Shown here: one piece after another, positions 27,227 to 36,400 of the stretch
Position numbering within the stretch: position 1 is the stretch's first letter
How the letters are laid out: each line of letters starts with the position of its first letter
DNA from: Planctomycetota bacterium
Lineage (GTDB): Bacteria > Planctomycetota > Phycisphaerae > UBA1845 > UTPLA1
Reading direction: 5' to 3'
NCBI GenBank assembly: GCA_016712275.1
Contig: JADJRI010000007.1
Coordinates: 79,696 to 143,695, forward strand
DNA length: 64,000 bases
Made by a program: the position numbers and the translations under genes
The notes under the pieces: model-generated
Databases searched by the model: none
Told to the model about the DNA's origin: nothing
What the model saw: only the letters and a program-made list of their open reading frames with translations

Positions 27227-29311
27227 ATGAGGCAATTGTTTGCTTTGTTCATTCCATTGGCATTCACGCTTTCCGTCGGCGCCGACGAGACACAATTTAG
27301 ACCTGCGTCTCGTGAGTGCGTCGGGTCCATTGATTCGGGCGCTCCGCTCGCGCCGCTAGCTTCTGACGACAGCGGCGAACCACGCGGCGAAAATTCGCCC
27401 TTCGGTGTGGAATATGATGTGACCCACGCCGTCGGCTCCCAGGTGCCGGTTCCGGGCTGCTTTCCGCCTTATGCCCCCGGACCGCCCGGCCCCCTTGACG
27501 ACATTGTCCTGTTTGACGGCCTCCCCGATCAAACCCGGCGATTGGTTAACAATGCCATTCCGGTCGTAACGGAACAGTTCTTTCCGGTTGGTCCGGAACA
27601 AGATCAGATCGTCATACAAACACAATCTCCACTCTCCGCACCGCTGTTTCCCGGCGGGTTGATCGGGCCGCAGGGCCAGCCGCTGACGAGCGGATGCTTT
27701 TTCATCGGCCTCACCGCGCCGCTTGTCTATGGCGGCCCCAAGAATGTCGTCTCGGCGGATATTACGTTTCTGTCCAATGGCATTCCATTCGCCGGACCCA
27801 TTGATGTCAGCGGGCCGGCATTCTTTTCGAGCCCGTGGGACGGCACGTTCGGAATCAACGTTCCCGCGTTGGCCGGTTCGCCCGTCAATGCAGTCGTTAT
27901 CAACATCATTGTCGTAAGATTGGGCTGCCTGGACGATATCGACTGCGACGATGGCGATCCTTGCACCATCGACGCCTGCATCGATCAAGTCTGTTTCAAC
28001 TTTCCCGATCCGGATCCATGTTGTGCGATTGATTGCGACGACGGCAATGCCTGCACGATTGACATGTGCGTGAATGGATTCTGTGTATATGCATTGGCCA
28101 ATTGCGACGACGGCGACATGTGTACCGTCGACACCTGCGATCCGGGCACCGGATGCGTCAACAAGCACTTGAAGGACGTCCTCACGCGTGAGCAGGCGCT
28201 TCGCGCTTCACATGGACCCAGCAAGCCGTGCTTTGACAGCGGCGGCGTGCCAAAGCCGCCGCCCAGCGCGCCGGTTCCGGACGATTGGTGGCAGACCAAC
28301 GAGAATTGCGACGGCGAAACCCGCTGGCGCATCGGCCTCGATCCCGGCTCGGCCCCCCTACCGGCCGATTTCTTCGATCCCGGCTCGGAGCCATTCACGG
28401 GTGAAATTCCCATGAAGGGCTTTTCGCTCGGACTGCCCGACCAGGCCAATACCGACACCATTGTTCGGCGCTCATCCGATCCCTTCGATCGAAGCTCACC
28501 GCCCGATGGCACGGATGTGACCGTCGAAATTGAATTGGTCGAGCTGAGTCTGGTTAGTTGCCAGCCGATTACCGTCACGCACTCCAACGGCGATCCGGAC
28601 ACGCAATGGCACGTCCAAGTGACGCTCTCCGAATGTCCTCCCGCGCCGGGCACATTGACGGCGCGCAAGACACATTGCAACGGAGGCACGTTTGATTCCG
28701 TGTTGCCGGTGCAACCCAAGGTTACCTTCATCTTGACGACCGATCCGGCGATCGTGCGGGTCTTCGATACGGGCTGCGACTCCCAGGCATTTCCGCCCGA
28801 CGTGCTCTCGCCGCCGGTGCCATCTGCGTGGGTTCATGATATTGCCAACAATCTGGCGGTGGCGTCGAATTATGCATCCTCATTTCATGCCGGCATGCCC
28901 GAAGGCCAATCGACAGCCTGCGGCGACTACGATCTTGACAACGATGCGGATGTGGACGACTTCATCATTTTGCTGAAGGCCCATGGGAGCGACGCCTCCG
29001 AACCCCAATATCAGTATTTCAACGACTATGACGCCGATGGCGATGTCGATTACGAAGACTATGAGGAATGGCTTGCGTGCTATCGATGCTCGTCCGGCAA
29101 TCCGATTGCCGGCGCGCCATCGCCGGCGCCGCTGGCGGACATGAATGATGATGGCCAGATTCGCGGCGACGATATGCAGGGTTTTGTCGATTGCCTTGTA
29201 TTGGGAGGTCCGCTCGTGCCGCCCTGTGATCGCGCCGACATTAACCAGGACGGCGTCGTGGATTTCAAGGACATTCGTGGATTCGTGTTCCTGCTCCTTG
29301 AGTTGAATTGA
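27227..29311 (+). CDS. Secreted protein with Cys-Asp repeats and dockerin-like C-terminus
   Basis: A 694-residue protein from the ATG at 27227, with GAAGGAG upstream. A signal peptide (MRQLFALFIPLAFTLSVGA) is followed by a domain without a recognised family, then at about residues 235-310 three DCDDGDxCTxDxC repeats of a kind common in planctomycete surface proteins. The C-terminal about 130 residues have Asp-rich EF-hand-like motifs (DYDLDNDADVDDF, DYDADGDVDYEDY, DMNDDGQIRGDD, DINQDGVVDFKD), as in dockerin type I. Likely exported and calcium-binding. A strong terminator follows. Confidence 0.8.
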   Translation: MRQLFALFIPLAFTLSVGADETQFRPASRECVGSIDSGAPLAPLASDDSGEPRGENSPFGVEYDVTHAVGSQVPVPGCFPPYAPGPPGPLDDIVLFDGLPDQTRRLVNNAIPVVTEQFFPVGPEQDQIVIQTQSPLSAPLFPGGLIGPQGQPLTSGCFFIGLTAPLVYGGPKNVVSADITFLSNGIPFAGPIDVSGPAFFSSPWDGTFGINVPALAGSPVNAVVINIIVVRLGCLDDIDCDDGDPCTIDACIDQVCFNFPDPDPCCAIDCDDGNACTIDMCVNGFCVYALANCDDGDMCTVDTCDPGTGCVNKHLKDVLTREQALRASHGPSKPCFDSGGVPKPPPSAPVPDDWWQTNENCDGETRWRIGLDPGSAPLPADFFDPGSEPFTGEIPMKGFSLGLPDQANTDTIVRRSSDPFDRSSPPDGTDVTVEIELVELSLVSCQPITVTHSNGDPDTQWHVQVTLSECPPAPGTLTARKTHCNGGTFDSVLPVQPKVTFILTTDPAIVRVFDTGCDSQAFPPDVLSPPVPSAWVHDIANNLAVASNYASSFHAGMPEGQSTACGDYDLDNDADVDDFIILLKAHGSDASEPQYQYFNDYDADGDVDYEDYEEWLACYRCSSGNPIAGAPSPAPLADMNDDGQIRGDDMQGFVDCLVLGGPLVPPCDRADINQDGVVDFKDIRGFVFLLLELN

Positions 29312-29350
29312 GTATCAGGAAATACGCAACCTGGACAGCAGCAACCCAGT

Positions 29351-29391
29351 CAAGGCCGGTGGATACTCGATCCATCGGCCTTGCTTATTTT
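29351..29391 (+). terminator. Rho-independent terminator after the dockerin-like gene
   Basis: CAAGGCCGGTGGAT and ATCCATCGGCCTTG form a 14-bp stem with one G-T pair and a 5-base loop (29351-29383), followed by CTTATTTT. A clear terminator 40 bases after the stop codon. Confidence 0.85.
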
Positions 29392-29493
29392 CCATGCCAC
29401 AGCCAATGCGTCGGGAGACAATTCCGTGTATGATTTGCATTGCAGTCATCTCGGATGGGTTTGAAGTTTCGCAAGCAAGCATGGATGCAAACA

Positions 29494-31273
29494 ATGATTC
29501 TCAACGTTGCCCACGTCACGCACGAAGCCGTCGTCAAAATGGGCGGCATCGGGACCGTACTCGAAGGCCTCATTACCGCCGAGGACTATGCTGAGGCGGT
29601 CGATCGAACAATTCTCATTTGCCCGCTCTTTACCACCGAGGGCGACGTCGATTCGCGACTTGGCGCCCAGGGGGATGTGCTTTACTCCTCCATCGACGGC
29701 CGGACCTCCGATCCGCATGCCCATGCGTTTCGCGAAATTGAGCATCGATTTCATGTGCGCATTGTCTATGGGCGGCGATTTCTTCGTGATCCCCTGACCG
29801 GGCGCGAAGCCAGGCCCGAAGCCGCTTTAATCGATGTCGGCCACATGAATCATCACGAAGTCAATGGATTCAAATGCCGGCTGTACGATCATTTCGGAAT
29901 CGACTCCCAGCGCCATGAGAACAGCTGGGACTATGAGCAATATGTGCGATTGGCCGAACCGGCGCTGGCCGTGCTGCGCGCTCTTGGTTTCAACACCGGC
30001 GAGCAGCGATGCGTGGTGATAGGGCACGAATTCATGGGCATGCCGACGGCACTATGTGCGAAATCGCACCCGGAGTGGAACATCGGAACCGCCTACCATG
30101 CCCACGAGGTGCCGACTTCGCGAAAGATCGTGGAGGAACACCCCGGCCACGACACCATGTTCTATAACGTCATTGCGAAGGGCGCGGAGCAGGGCCTGTT
30201 TCTTCCCGATCTGTTCGGCGACCAGAGCGGCTATTACCGACACGTGCTTGCCGAAGCGAGCCGGCACCTGGATGTGACGCTGGCCGTGGGCGATTATGTA
30301 AAACGCGAATTGGAATTGCTTTCGCCGGCGATGGATCGCGATAAGATAAAATTGGTTTACAACGGCATCCCCGCCAACGAAATCCCACCGGCCGAAGCGG
30401 GCATCAGCAAGAAAAAACTGCAAACGTACGCCGAGGCTCTGCTGGGCGACCGCCCGGATTATGTATTTACCCATGTCACGCGCATGTCATCCAGCAAGGG
30501 GCTGTGGCGGGATGTTCGTGTCATGCGTCATGTCGAATCCGCGTTTCGGAAGTCCGGCAAGACGGCGGTTCTGTTTGTCTTGTCAACAGAGATCGGCGGT
30601 CCGCGGCGCCGCGAGGATATCCTTCACATGGAACGGCATACCAACTGGCCCGTTGCCCATCGCGAAGGCCTGCCGGATCTGAGCGGCGGCGAAGCTCTCT
30701 TCTATCAGGAAGTCCAATCGTTCAACGCCCGATCCAGGCAATGCAAGATCGTATATATCAACCAGTTCGGATTCGACCGACTTACGTGCGGATTGCGCAT
30801 GCCCGAAGACATGGAATTCCCGCGATATCCGATTGGGCAGTGACGTCGAATTCGGCCAATCGATCTATGAGCCATTTGGAATCGCCCAGGTGGAAGCCCT
30901 TTCGTTCGGCTCGATTTGCGTTATGAGCAGCGCTTGCGGCTGCCGCTTTTTTGCGGAAAAGGTGGCCGGCCCCAAAGGTTCCCCGAATCTCATTGTCGCC
31001 GACTATTGCAGCTATAAGGCCAGCCCCGACACGATTGACGGCTACAAGACGCTCAAGCGCGAACAACGCGAGGCTTTTGCTGAAACCGTTGCTGAACAGG
31101 TCGCCCAGGAAATTGTGAGCCGCCTTCCCAAGACCGCGGAAGAAAAGGCCGCGTTTATTCGTCGGGGATACGAATTGGCTCATCGAATGAGCTGGGATGT
31201 CATCGCCCGCGATTATTTCCTGCCCGCCATCGAAGGAACATTCGCATCGCGGCGTGAGATGGCACACGCATAA
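29494..31273 (+). CDS. Glycogen-synthase-like glycosyltransferase, frameshifted
   Basis: About 593 residues joined. The N-terminus (MILNVAHVTHEAVVKMGGIG) has the KxGG-type loop of GT5/GT4 glycogen synthases. HEFMGMPTALCAK and AYHAHEVPTSRKIVEEH follow, then VYNGIP and THVTRMSSSKGLWRD of the second Rossmann half. The frame changes near 30820, and EFGQSIYEPFGIAQVEALSFG (E-x7-E sugar-nucleotide motif) completes the active site. The ATG at 29485 is an alternative start. It may make or extend an alpha-glucan, but it is divergent from GlgA, so the product is uncertain. Confidence 0.7.
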
Positions 31274-31422
31274 AAGTCACATCGCATCGATTTGTTGCCG
31301 TATTGCTAAGTACTTATAAAAACTACCCTTAGGTGCTGGGCCGCTTCCTGCGCAGATTACCGGCGCAATTATCGCTGGCAGACTCAAGATTTTTGCGCCT
31401 TACGACCGATTATCTATTTTAC

Positions 31423-31460
31423 CTAAACTACCTATGTTAACTAAACTGCCTACATGTTAA
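31423..31460. repeat. Two-copy direct repeat upstream of the cobalamin-domain gene
   Basis: CTAAACTACCTATGTTAA (31423-31440) is followed directly by CTAAACTGCCTACATGTTAA (31441-31460). The stretch is AT-rich against its surroundings and ends 48 bases before the start of the next gene. It may be an operator or promoter element. Confidence 0.5.
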
Positions 31461-31508
31461 GGTGACAACCAACGCTTCGCTGCCAATTCAACGGAGATCG
31501 AATCAAAA

Positions 31509-32240
31509 ATGCCAAATGAACTTCTCGATCGCTATATGGAACCCCTCCTCACCGGTAAACGCCACGCCTGCCGTCAGATGGTTCTCACGGCCCTTGAATC
31601 CGGGCACGAACCCCATCGCCTGTACAAGGAACTCATCTGGCCCGCCATGGAGCGGGTGGACATGCTGTATCGTCAAGACCGCATCAACATTGCGGAAGAG
31701 CACATGGCGACACGCATTACACGCACCATCGCCGACCATCTGCAGACCCGACTTCCGCGTGCCGAGCGCCACGGCCGAAAGATCGTCGTCACCTGTGCGG
31801 CTGGCGAAGCGGAGGAAGTCAGCGCACAAATGTGCGCCGACCTGTTCGAAGCCGATGGCTGGGATGTCTATTTCCTTGGCGGCGGAATTCCGCAGGACGA
31901 GGTTAGCTCACTGGTGGGTCAGCTCCAGCCGAACATGCTGATGGTCGTCGGCAGCAAGCCGACCGATGTGCCGGCAGTGCGGCAGATGATTGACTACATT
32001 CGCGAGATCAACGCGTGCCCAACATTGAATATTCTCGTATCCGGAGGCGTGTTCAATCGCGCCGACGGGCTATGGATGGAAGTGAAGGCCGATTACTTCG
32101 CGGAAACGGCCGCCGAAGCGCTGGAGCTGGCGACGGAGGCGGAACCGCGAGAGGCCGAGTCGCGAATCCCTGGCGCCCCGAAGAAGCGACGGCGACGACG
32201 CAGACCACCGCTCCTGGTCGGCCTGGAAGGCAATGCCTAA
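31509..32240 (+). CDS. Cobalamin-binding (B12-binding) domain protein, CarH/MerR-B12-like
   Basis: A 243-residue protein. Residues 1-90 form a helical cap with INIAEEHMATRIT, the E-H motif of photoreceptor-type B12 caps. Residues 92-200 form a Rossmann-like B12 domain (KIVVTCAAGEAEEVSAQM, WDVYFLGGGIPQDEV, ILVSGGVFNRADG). The lower-ligand His expected in the ExHxxG motif is replaced (GEAEEVS). A tail rich in Arg (PKKRRRRRRPP) ends the protein. There is no DNA-binding HTH domain. Possibly a light- or B12-sensing regulator subunit, but this is inference. Its stop codon abuts the convergent antiporter gene. Confidence 0.75.
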   Translation: MPNELLDRYMEPLLTGKRHACRQMVLTALESGHEPHRLYKELIWPAMERVDMLYRQDRINIAEEHMATRITRTIADHLQTRLPRAERHGRKIVVTCAAGEAEEVSAQMCADLFEADGWDVYFLGGGIPQDEVSSLVGQLQPNMLMVVGSKPTDVPAVRQMIDYIREINACPTLNILVSGGVFNRADGLWMEVKADYFAETAAEALELATEAEPREAESRIPGAPKKRRRRRRPPLLVGLEGNA

Positions 32241-33943
32241 CCGATTGATGGTGACACGTTCATGTCACCCGAATTGCCGGCGGGATTATTGAGAAATGCG
32301 AGGCGCTTGCGAACTTCCTGAGCCAGCATGCGCCCGACGTGTTCCTCCTCGTCAATCACAACATGGGCGCCCGACATCACCAATTCCCAGCGGAAAACGT
32401 GATACCGGGCCCGCACGGCGATAAACGTGTCCGGAGCCATTGCCCGCAGCAGCGCGATGAGCATGCGGGTCGCCTGTGGATCGGGAATCGTAATGGCCAC
32501 GACACTGGCCGTCGCGGCATTCAAATATTCAAGCACGTCGGCACGGGTTGCATCGGCAATGAGTGTTCGCAGTCCGTAGCCTTTTGCGATTTCCGCCGAT
32601 CGCACATTCAGGTCGACAACGACCACCGTTTCCTCATGTTCCATCAGTGCTTCTGCGACCCGCTGCCCTGCGGGTCCAAAGCCCACGATGATGACATGAC
32701 CAGCTTTCGGCGTCTCGGCGCCCGCCGATTCGCCATCAGCGGCTTTTGTCGGCGTCAGGGTTCGATGTTTGGAATGCCGGCCTACAAAGGAAATGACGCG
32801 CGGCGCGAAGCTCACCAGATAAGGGGTCAGGATCAGCGATCCGATGGTTGCGGAAACCATAAGCTGTAATTGATCGGAGGAGAGCAACCCTGATTTGCCG
32901 GCCATCTGAGCCAGTACAAAGGAAAATTCTCCGACCTGCGCCAAACACAGGCCCGTGGCGGCTGCATGGGCCAAGGTCGAGCGGAACATTTTTACGACAC
33001 ACGCCACGATAACCGTTTTTCCTACAACGATGGCCGCAACGACGCCGACAACGGACGGCGCGTTTTGCAGGAACCAGCCCGGATCGCCCTGCGTGCCGAT
33101 CGAACTGAAAAAGATTGTGACAAACAGCGTTCGAAGAGATGCGACATCAGCGTGAATCTGCGTCGCAAACGGCGATTCCGCCAAAATGATCCCGGCGACA
33201 AAAGCGCCGAGCGCCGGCGACAGGTGCAATGAATGAGCAGCCACGGCCGATCCGATTGCCGTGACAATCGCGAGTAGAATTGGGAATTCGCGGTTGCTCG
33301 CCGCCGTTTGTTTGGAGAGCAGGAAGGGAACCGCGTAATTGAGCAACAGATAAAGAACGATAATCAGCAGCATTGCGGCGGCCACGGCCTTGCCCAAATG
33401 CAATGCCATGGCACCCGCGGTCATTTCGCCCCCGAGCGACTCCACCAGCAGCACCAAAGGCACAACCGCCAAATCCTGAAAAAGAAGGATGCCGAGCGCG
33501 TTGCGGCCGTAAATACTGTCGATTTCCGAACGGCGAAGAAGCAATCGCAGAACACAAGCCGTGCTGCTCAATGCAATCATGGCGCCGATTGCGATCGATG
33601 CGCCGATTCCAGCACCGAGGGCAAGTACGGCCAACGCCGCGAGGATAACCGTGGCCGTAACCTGAATGGCGCCCCCGCCCAGTACGATGGAACCGAAGGA
33701 GCGCAGTCGTCGAAGTGAAAACTCGAGGCCGATTGTAAAGAGCAACAGTGCGACGCCTAATTCTGCCATCGTCTCCGTGGCATCCTTGTTTCGTAGCAGG
33801 TTCAGGCAATAAGGGCCAAGCAAGGTGCCAGCCAGCAGGTAGCCGATGAGAGAGCTTTGCCGAAATCGCTCGCACAAGCCGCCCAATAGAATGGCCGAGC
33901 CCAGCAAAATGAGCACATCAATGAGTGAATACCAGCTCCCCAA
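32237..33943 (-). CDS. KefB/C-type monovalent cation:proton antiporter with TrkA-N domain
   Basis: A 568-residue CPA2 transporter. Residues 1-380 hold about twelve membrane helices, with ALLLFTIGLEFSLRRL and LSSTACVLRLL and the GRNALGILLFQDLAVVPLVLL block of KefB/KefC. Residues about 405-530 are a TrkA-N/RCK domain with the nucleotide-binding VIIVGFGPAGQRVAEAL. It likely exchanges potassium or sodium for protons, controlled by NAD(H) or ligand binding. No frameshift. Confidence 0.92.
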   Translation of the reverse strand: MGSWYSLIDVLILLGSAILLGGLCERFRQSSLIGYLLAGTLLGPYCLNLLRNKDATETMAELGVALLLFTIGLEFSLRRLRSFGSIVLGGGAIQVTATVILAALAVLALGAGIGASIAIGAMIALSSTACVLRLLLRRSEIDSIYGRNALGILLFQDLAVVPLVLLVESLGGEMTAGAMALHLGKAVAAAMLLIIVLYLLLNYAVPFLLSKQTAASNREFPILLAIVTAIGSAVAAHSLHLSPALGAFVAGIILAESPFATQIHADVASLRTLFVTIFFSSIGTQGDPGWFLQNAPSVVGVVAAIVVGKTVIVACVVKMFRSTLAHAAATGLCLAQVGEFSFVLAQMAGKSGLLSSDQLQLMVSATIGSLILTPYLVSFAPRVISFVGRHSKHRTLTPTKAADGESAGAETPKAGHVIIVGFGPAGQRVAEALMEHEETVVVVDLNVRSAEIAKGYGLRTLIADATRADVLEYLNAATASVVAITIPDPQATRMLIALLRAMAPDTFIAVRARYHVFRWELVMSGAHVVIDEEEHVGRMLAQEVRKRLAFLNNPAGNSGDMNVSPSIG

Positions 33944-34067
33944 ATTAGCGCATCCTTATCCCAAGTTGAGCCTGACGTATTCTTTCTGAGGCTGCTCTGG
34001 AAAACGAAGAATCGGCTCTCAGTTCCGCGATCGTGTCGGCCGATTGCAAATCGTCCGTCGTCTGATT

Positions 34068-34428
34068 TCAACCTCGCACTCGTAAATTAAACACCTGACG
34101 CCACATCGGCGGGGCAGCATTATCCCTATGCTGCGCTTGCACATAGGCACGATAGTAGCCTGTCGACGGCGGCATGCAATCGACGACTTCGCTCGGCGAC
34201 TTCCCAAAATAGTGACGCAGCCGGCTCATCTTGAATTCGAAGTTGACCGATAAGTATGACACTTGGCCGTCGAGGCAGACGGATCTGCAAGTTGATGGAT
34301 TTTCGATGTCGAGCAGTTTCGCGGGTCACGGTGGACCCATGAAGCTGGAAAGGACCGAGTTCGATCCCGGCCCTGCTGTCGAAATAACCCATCGCTGGCG
34401 GCCCAGCCATTTTTGACATCTTCCCCAT
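34068..34428 (-). CDS. Hypothetical protein, frameshifted
   Basis: A small protein of about 115 residues reconstructed from two frames. The first piece, from 34428 or 34410, reads MAGPPAMGYFDSRAGIELG and LGPFQLHGSTVTRETA. Near 34310 the frame changes to LLDIENPSTCRSVCLDGQ, VSYLSVNFEFKMSRLRHYF and PSEVVDCMPPSTGYYRAYV, ending at 34068. The two pieces join smoothly and the composition is protein-like. I do not recognise the family. It may share a promoter with the antiporter gene. Confidence 0.4.
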
Positions 34429-34432
34429 CCTC

Positions 34433-34457
34433 GAGGCCGCGAACCCATCGCGGCCTC
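34433..34457. other. Hairpin between divergent genes
   Basis: GAGGCCGCG and CGCGGCCTC pair perfectly over 9 bases with a 7-base loop. It lies just upstream of the small hypothetical gene and about 95 bases before the dehydrogenase gene. Role unknown. Confidence 0.4.
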
Positions 34458-34552
34458 CTCCATTTTCGGGTGGGGCTTCGACGGCTCTGGTTGGTGCAGC
34501 CTCTTGAGATCGACGATATCATCGACATTGACTTCTCTTTGAAGGAATTCAG

Positions 34553-35509
34553 ATGCGAGCTGTCGTCGTCCATGCCGGAAACGTCGCACTTCAAGACGTG
34601 CCCCAGCCCATCCCCGCCGAGGGCGAAGTTCTCGTCCAAATTCGACTGGCGGGCATTTGCTCAACCGATTTGGAGATCATTCGCGGCTATGCAGGTTTTA
34701 ACGGCACCATCGGCCATGAATTCGTCGGAACGGTGAACGGCGGATCGGCCAAACTGGCGGGCAAACGGGTGGTGGGCGAGATCAACTGTGTTTGCGGCAA
34801 ATGCGATATGTGCAGCAGCGGCCTATCTTCCCATTGCCGCCGCAGGACCGTTCTTGGCATTCAGGGGCGCCCCGGCTGCTTCGCGGATTACATCACACTT
34901 CCCGAGAAAAACTGCTTGATCGTTCCCGATACAGTGACGGACGAGGAAGCGGTCTTTACAGAGCCCCTGGCCGCCGCGTTTCAAGTCTTGCGACAATCGA
35001 AAATCGAAAAGCGAACCCAAGTGGCTGTCATCGGGACGGGACGACTCGGCATACTTGTGGCGCAGGTTCTCGCGACAACGGGTTGCAAGCTCATTGCGAT
35101 CGGTCGAAACGAGAGAACACTCGCCCTGCTTGATCGCCGGGGTATCCGCACCGCGTTGGCGGGTGACACCCAGTTGAAGCAGGATTTCGACTTGGCGGTC
35201 GATTGCACCGGCCATCCGGACGGTTTGCGCATCGCCATGGGAATGGTGCGGCCGCGCGGCACCATCGTGATGAAAACAACCTGCAAGGCCGATCACGCCG
35301 CGGACCTGACGCCAATTGTTGTCAATGAAATCAGCCTGCTGGGCAGCCGATGCGGCCCGTTCAATGAAGCCCTGAACGCGCTGGCCCGCAAGGCGGTGGA
35401 CGTCAGCGGCATGGTGACGCGAACGTTGCCGATCGCGGACGCGATTGCGGCGCTTAAGCTTGCGGAACAACCCGATCAAATCAAAATTCTGCTGAAAGTC
35501 GCATCGTAA
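34553..35509 (+). CDS. Zinc-type medium-chain dehydrogenase/reductase
   Basis: A 318-residue MDR protein. It has LAGICSTDLEIIRGY (catalytic Cys), IGHEFVGTV (His-Glu), and CVCGKCDMCSSGLSSHC with four Cys of the structural zinc lobe. The nucleotide-binding domain has VAVIGTGRLGILVAQVL. Threonine dehydrogenase or polyol dehydrogenases are the closest relatives by eye; the substrate is unknown. It leads a three-gene unit with the PgeF-like and QueC-like genes. Confidence 0.85.
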   Translation: MRAVVVHAGNVALQDVPQPIPAEGEVLVQIRLAGICSTDLEIIRGYAGFNGTIGHEFVGTVNGGSAKLAGKRVVGEINCVCGKCDMCSSGLSSHCRRRTVLGIQGRPGCFADYITLPEKNCLIVPDTVTDEEAVFTEPLAAAFQVLRQSKIEKRTQVAVIGTGRLGILVAQVLATTGCKLIAIGRNERTLALLDRRGIRTALAGDTQLKQDFDLAVDCTGHPDGLRIAMGMVRPRGTIVMKTTCKADHAADLTPIVVNEISLLGSRCGPFNEALNALARKAVDVSGMVTRTLPIADAIAALKLAEQPDQIKILLKVAS

Positions 35510-35571
35510 CGGAGGTCAAAGCGATTTCCCCAAGCACTGTCGATCTCAAGGCAACTTCGGTTGAAGACACC

Positions 35572-36318
35572 GTGATTTTCCAGTTTTCGAGTCTGCTGGA
35601 GATCGATGGATTCCGTCATGCCATCACCTCGCGGCCCTGGAACATGGCGACGCATTGCGGTCCCGATTCAGACCTGGCCGTGAATCGCCGGAAGAAAGTC
35701 TGCGAATTCCTTGGGCTGCCGTTTGAGAACCTGACTGCACCCGATCAGATCCACAGTCCGCATGTGATTCGATTGACGGCTGCCGACAAGGGGGCCGGAC
35801 GGGACGGTCGCCAGTCGGCGCTCAAGTTCGTCGATGGACTGGTTTGCGATGTGCCGGGCATTCCGGTCATGCAATTCTCGGCCGACTGTCCGCTCATCGT
35901 TCTTGTCGAACCGCGACGCCGGGTATTCGGCACCTGTCACGCGAGCTGGCGCGGAACCGTGGCCGAAATCACCATTGAGCTGGTACGGCAGTTACGCAAA
36001 GAGTTCGGGATCGATCCGGCGAATCTCGTCGGCGGCTTTTGCCCCTGCGCCGGTCCAACCGAATACGAAGTTGGAAATGATGTGCGACGCATCGCACTGG
36101 CGCGCCTGCCGAATGCGGAGCGATTTTTTCCGCGTGTCGGCGAAAGCTGGCGATTTGATTTGCGGGCCGCCAACATGGACCAACTTGCCCGCGGCGGCGT
36201 CAATCCCGAAGCGGTCAGCGTTGCTTCGATCTGCACCATGAGCGACGAGCGGTTTTACTCGTTCCGATGCCAGGGCGAATCGGCGGGACGATTTGCCTTG
36301 GTCGCAGGCATGATCTAA
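35572..36318 (+). CDS. pgeF: PgeF/YfiH-type laccase-domain protein (purine nucleoside phosphorylase-like)
   Basis: A 248-residue member of the DUF152/YfiH family, with the metal-binding residues in the usual places: PDQIHSPHVIRL (first His), SADCPLIVL (Cys), GTCHASWRGTV (His), and an FCPCAGP block. Characterised members remove wrongly used L-Ser from peptidoglycan precursors or phosphorolyse adenosine and inosine. The start is uncertain: GTG at 35572 has only a weak site, while a GGAGG at 35511-35515 points to an ATT at 35524 in the same frame. Confidence 0.88.
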   Translation: MIFQFSSLLEIDGFRHAITSRPWNMATHCGPDSDLAVNRRKKVCEFLGLPFENLTAPDQIHSPHVIRLTAADKGAGRDGRQSALKFVDGLVCDVPGIPVMQFSADCPLIVLVEPRRRVFGTCHASWRGTVAEITIELVRQLRKEFGIDPANLVGGFCPCAGPTEYEVGNDVRRIALARLPNAERFFPRVGESWRFDLRAANMDQLARGGVNPEAVSVASICTMSDERFYSFRCQGESAGRFALVAGMI

Positions 36319-36400
36319 TCACCGCATTATCAGACGCCCCATTCGACACCATCGAAACACGCGTGCCACATGCGCCGATAAACCCGGTGGAGGTCCAATC

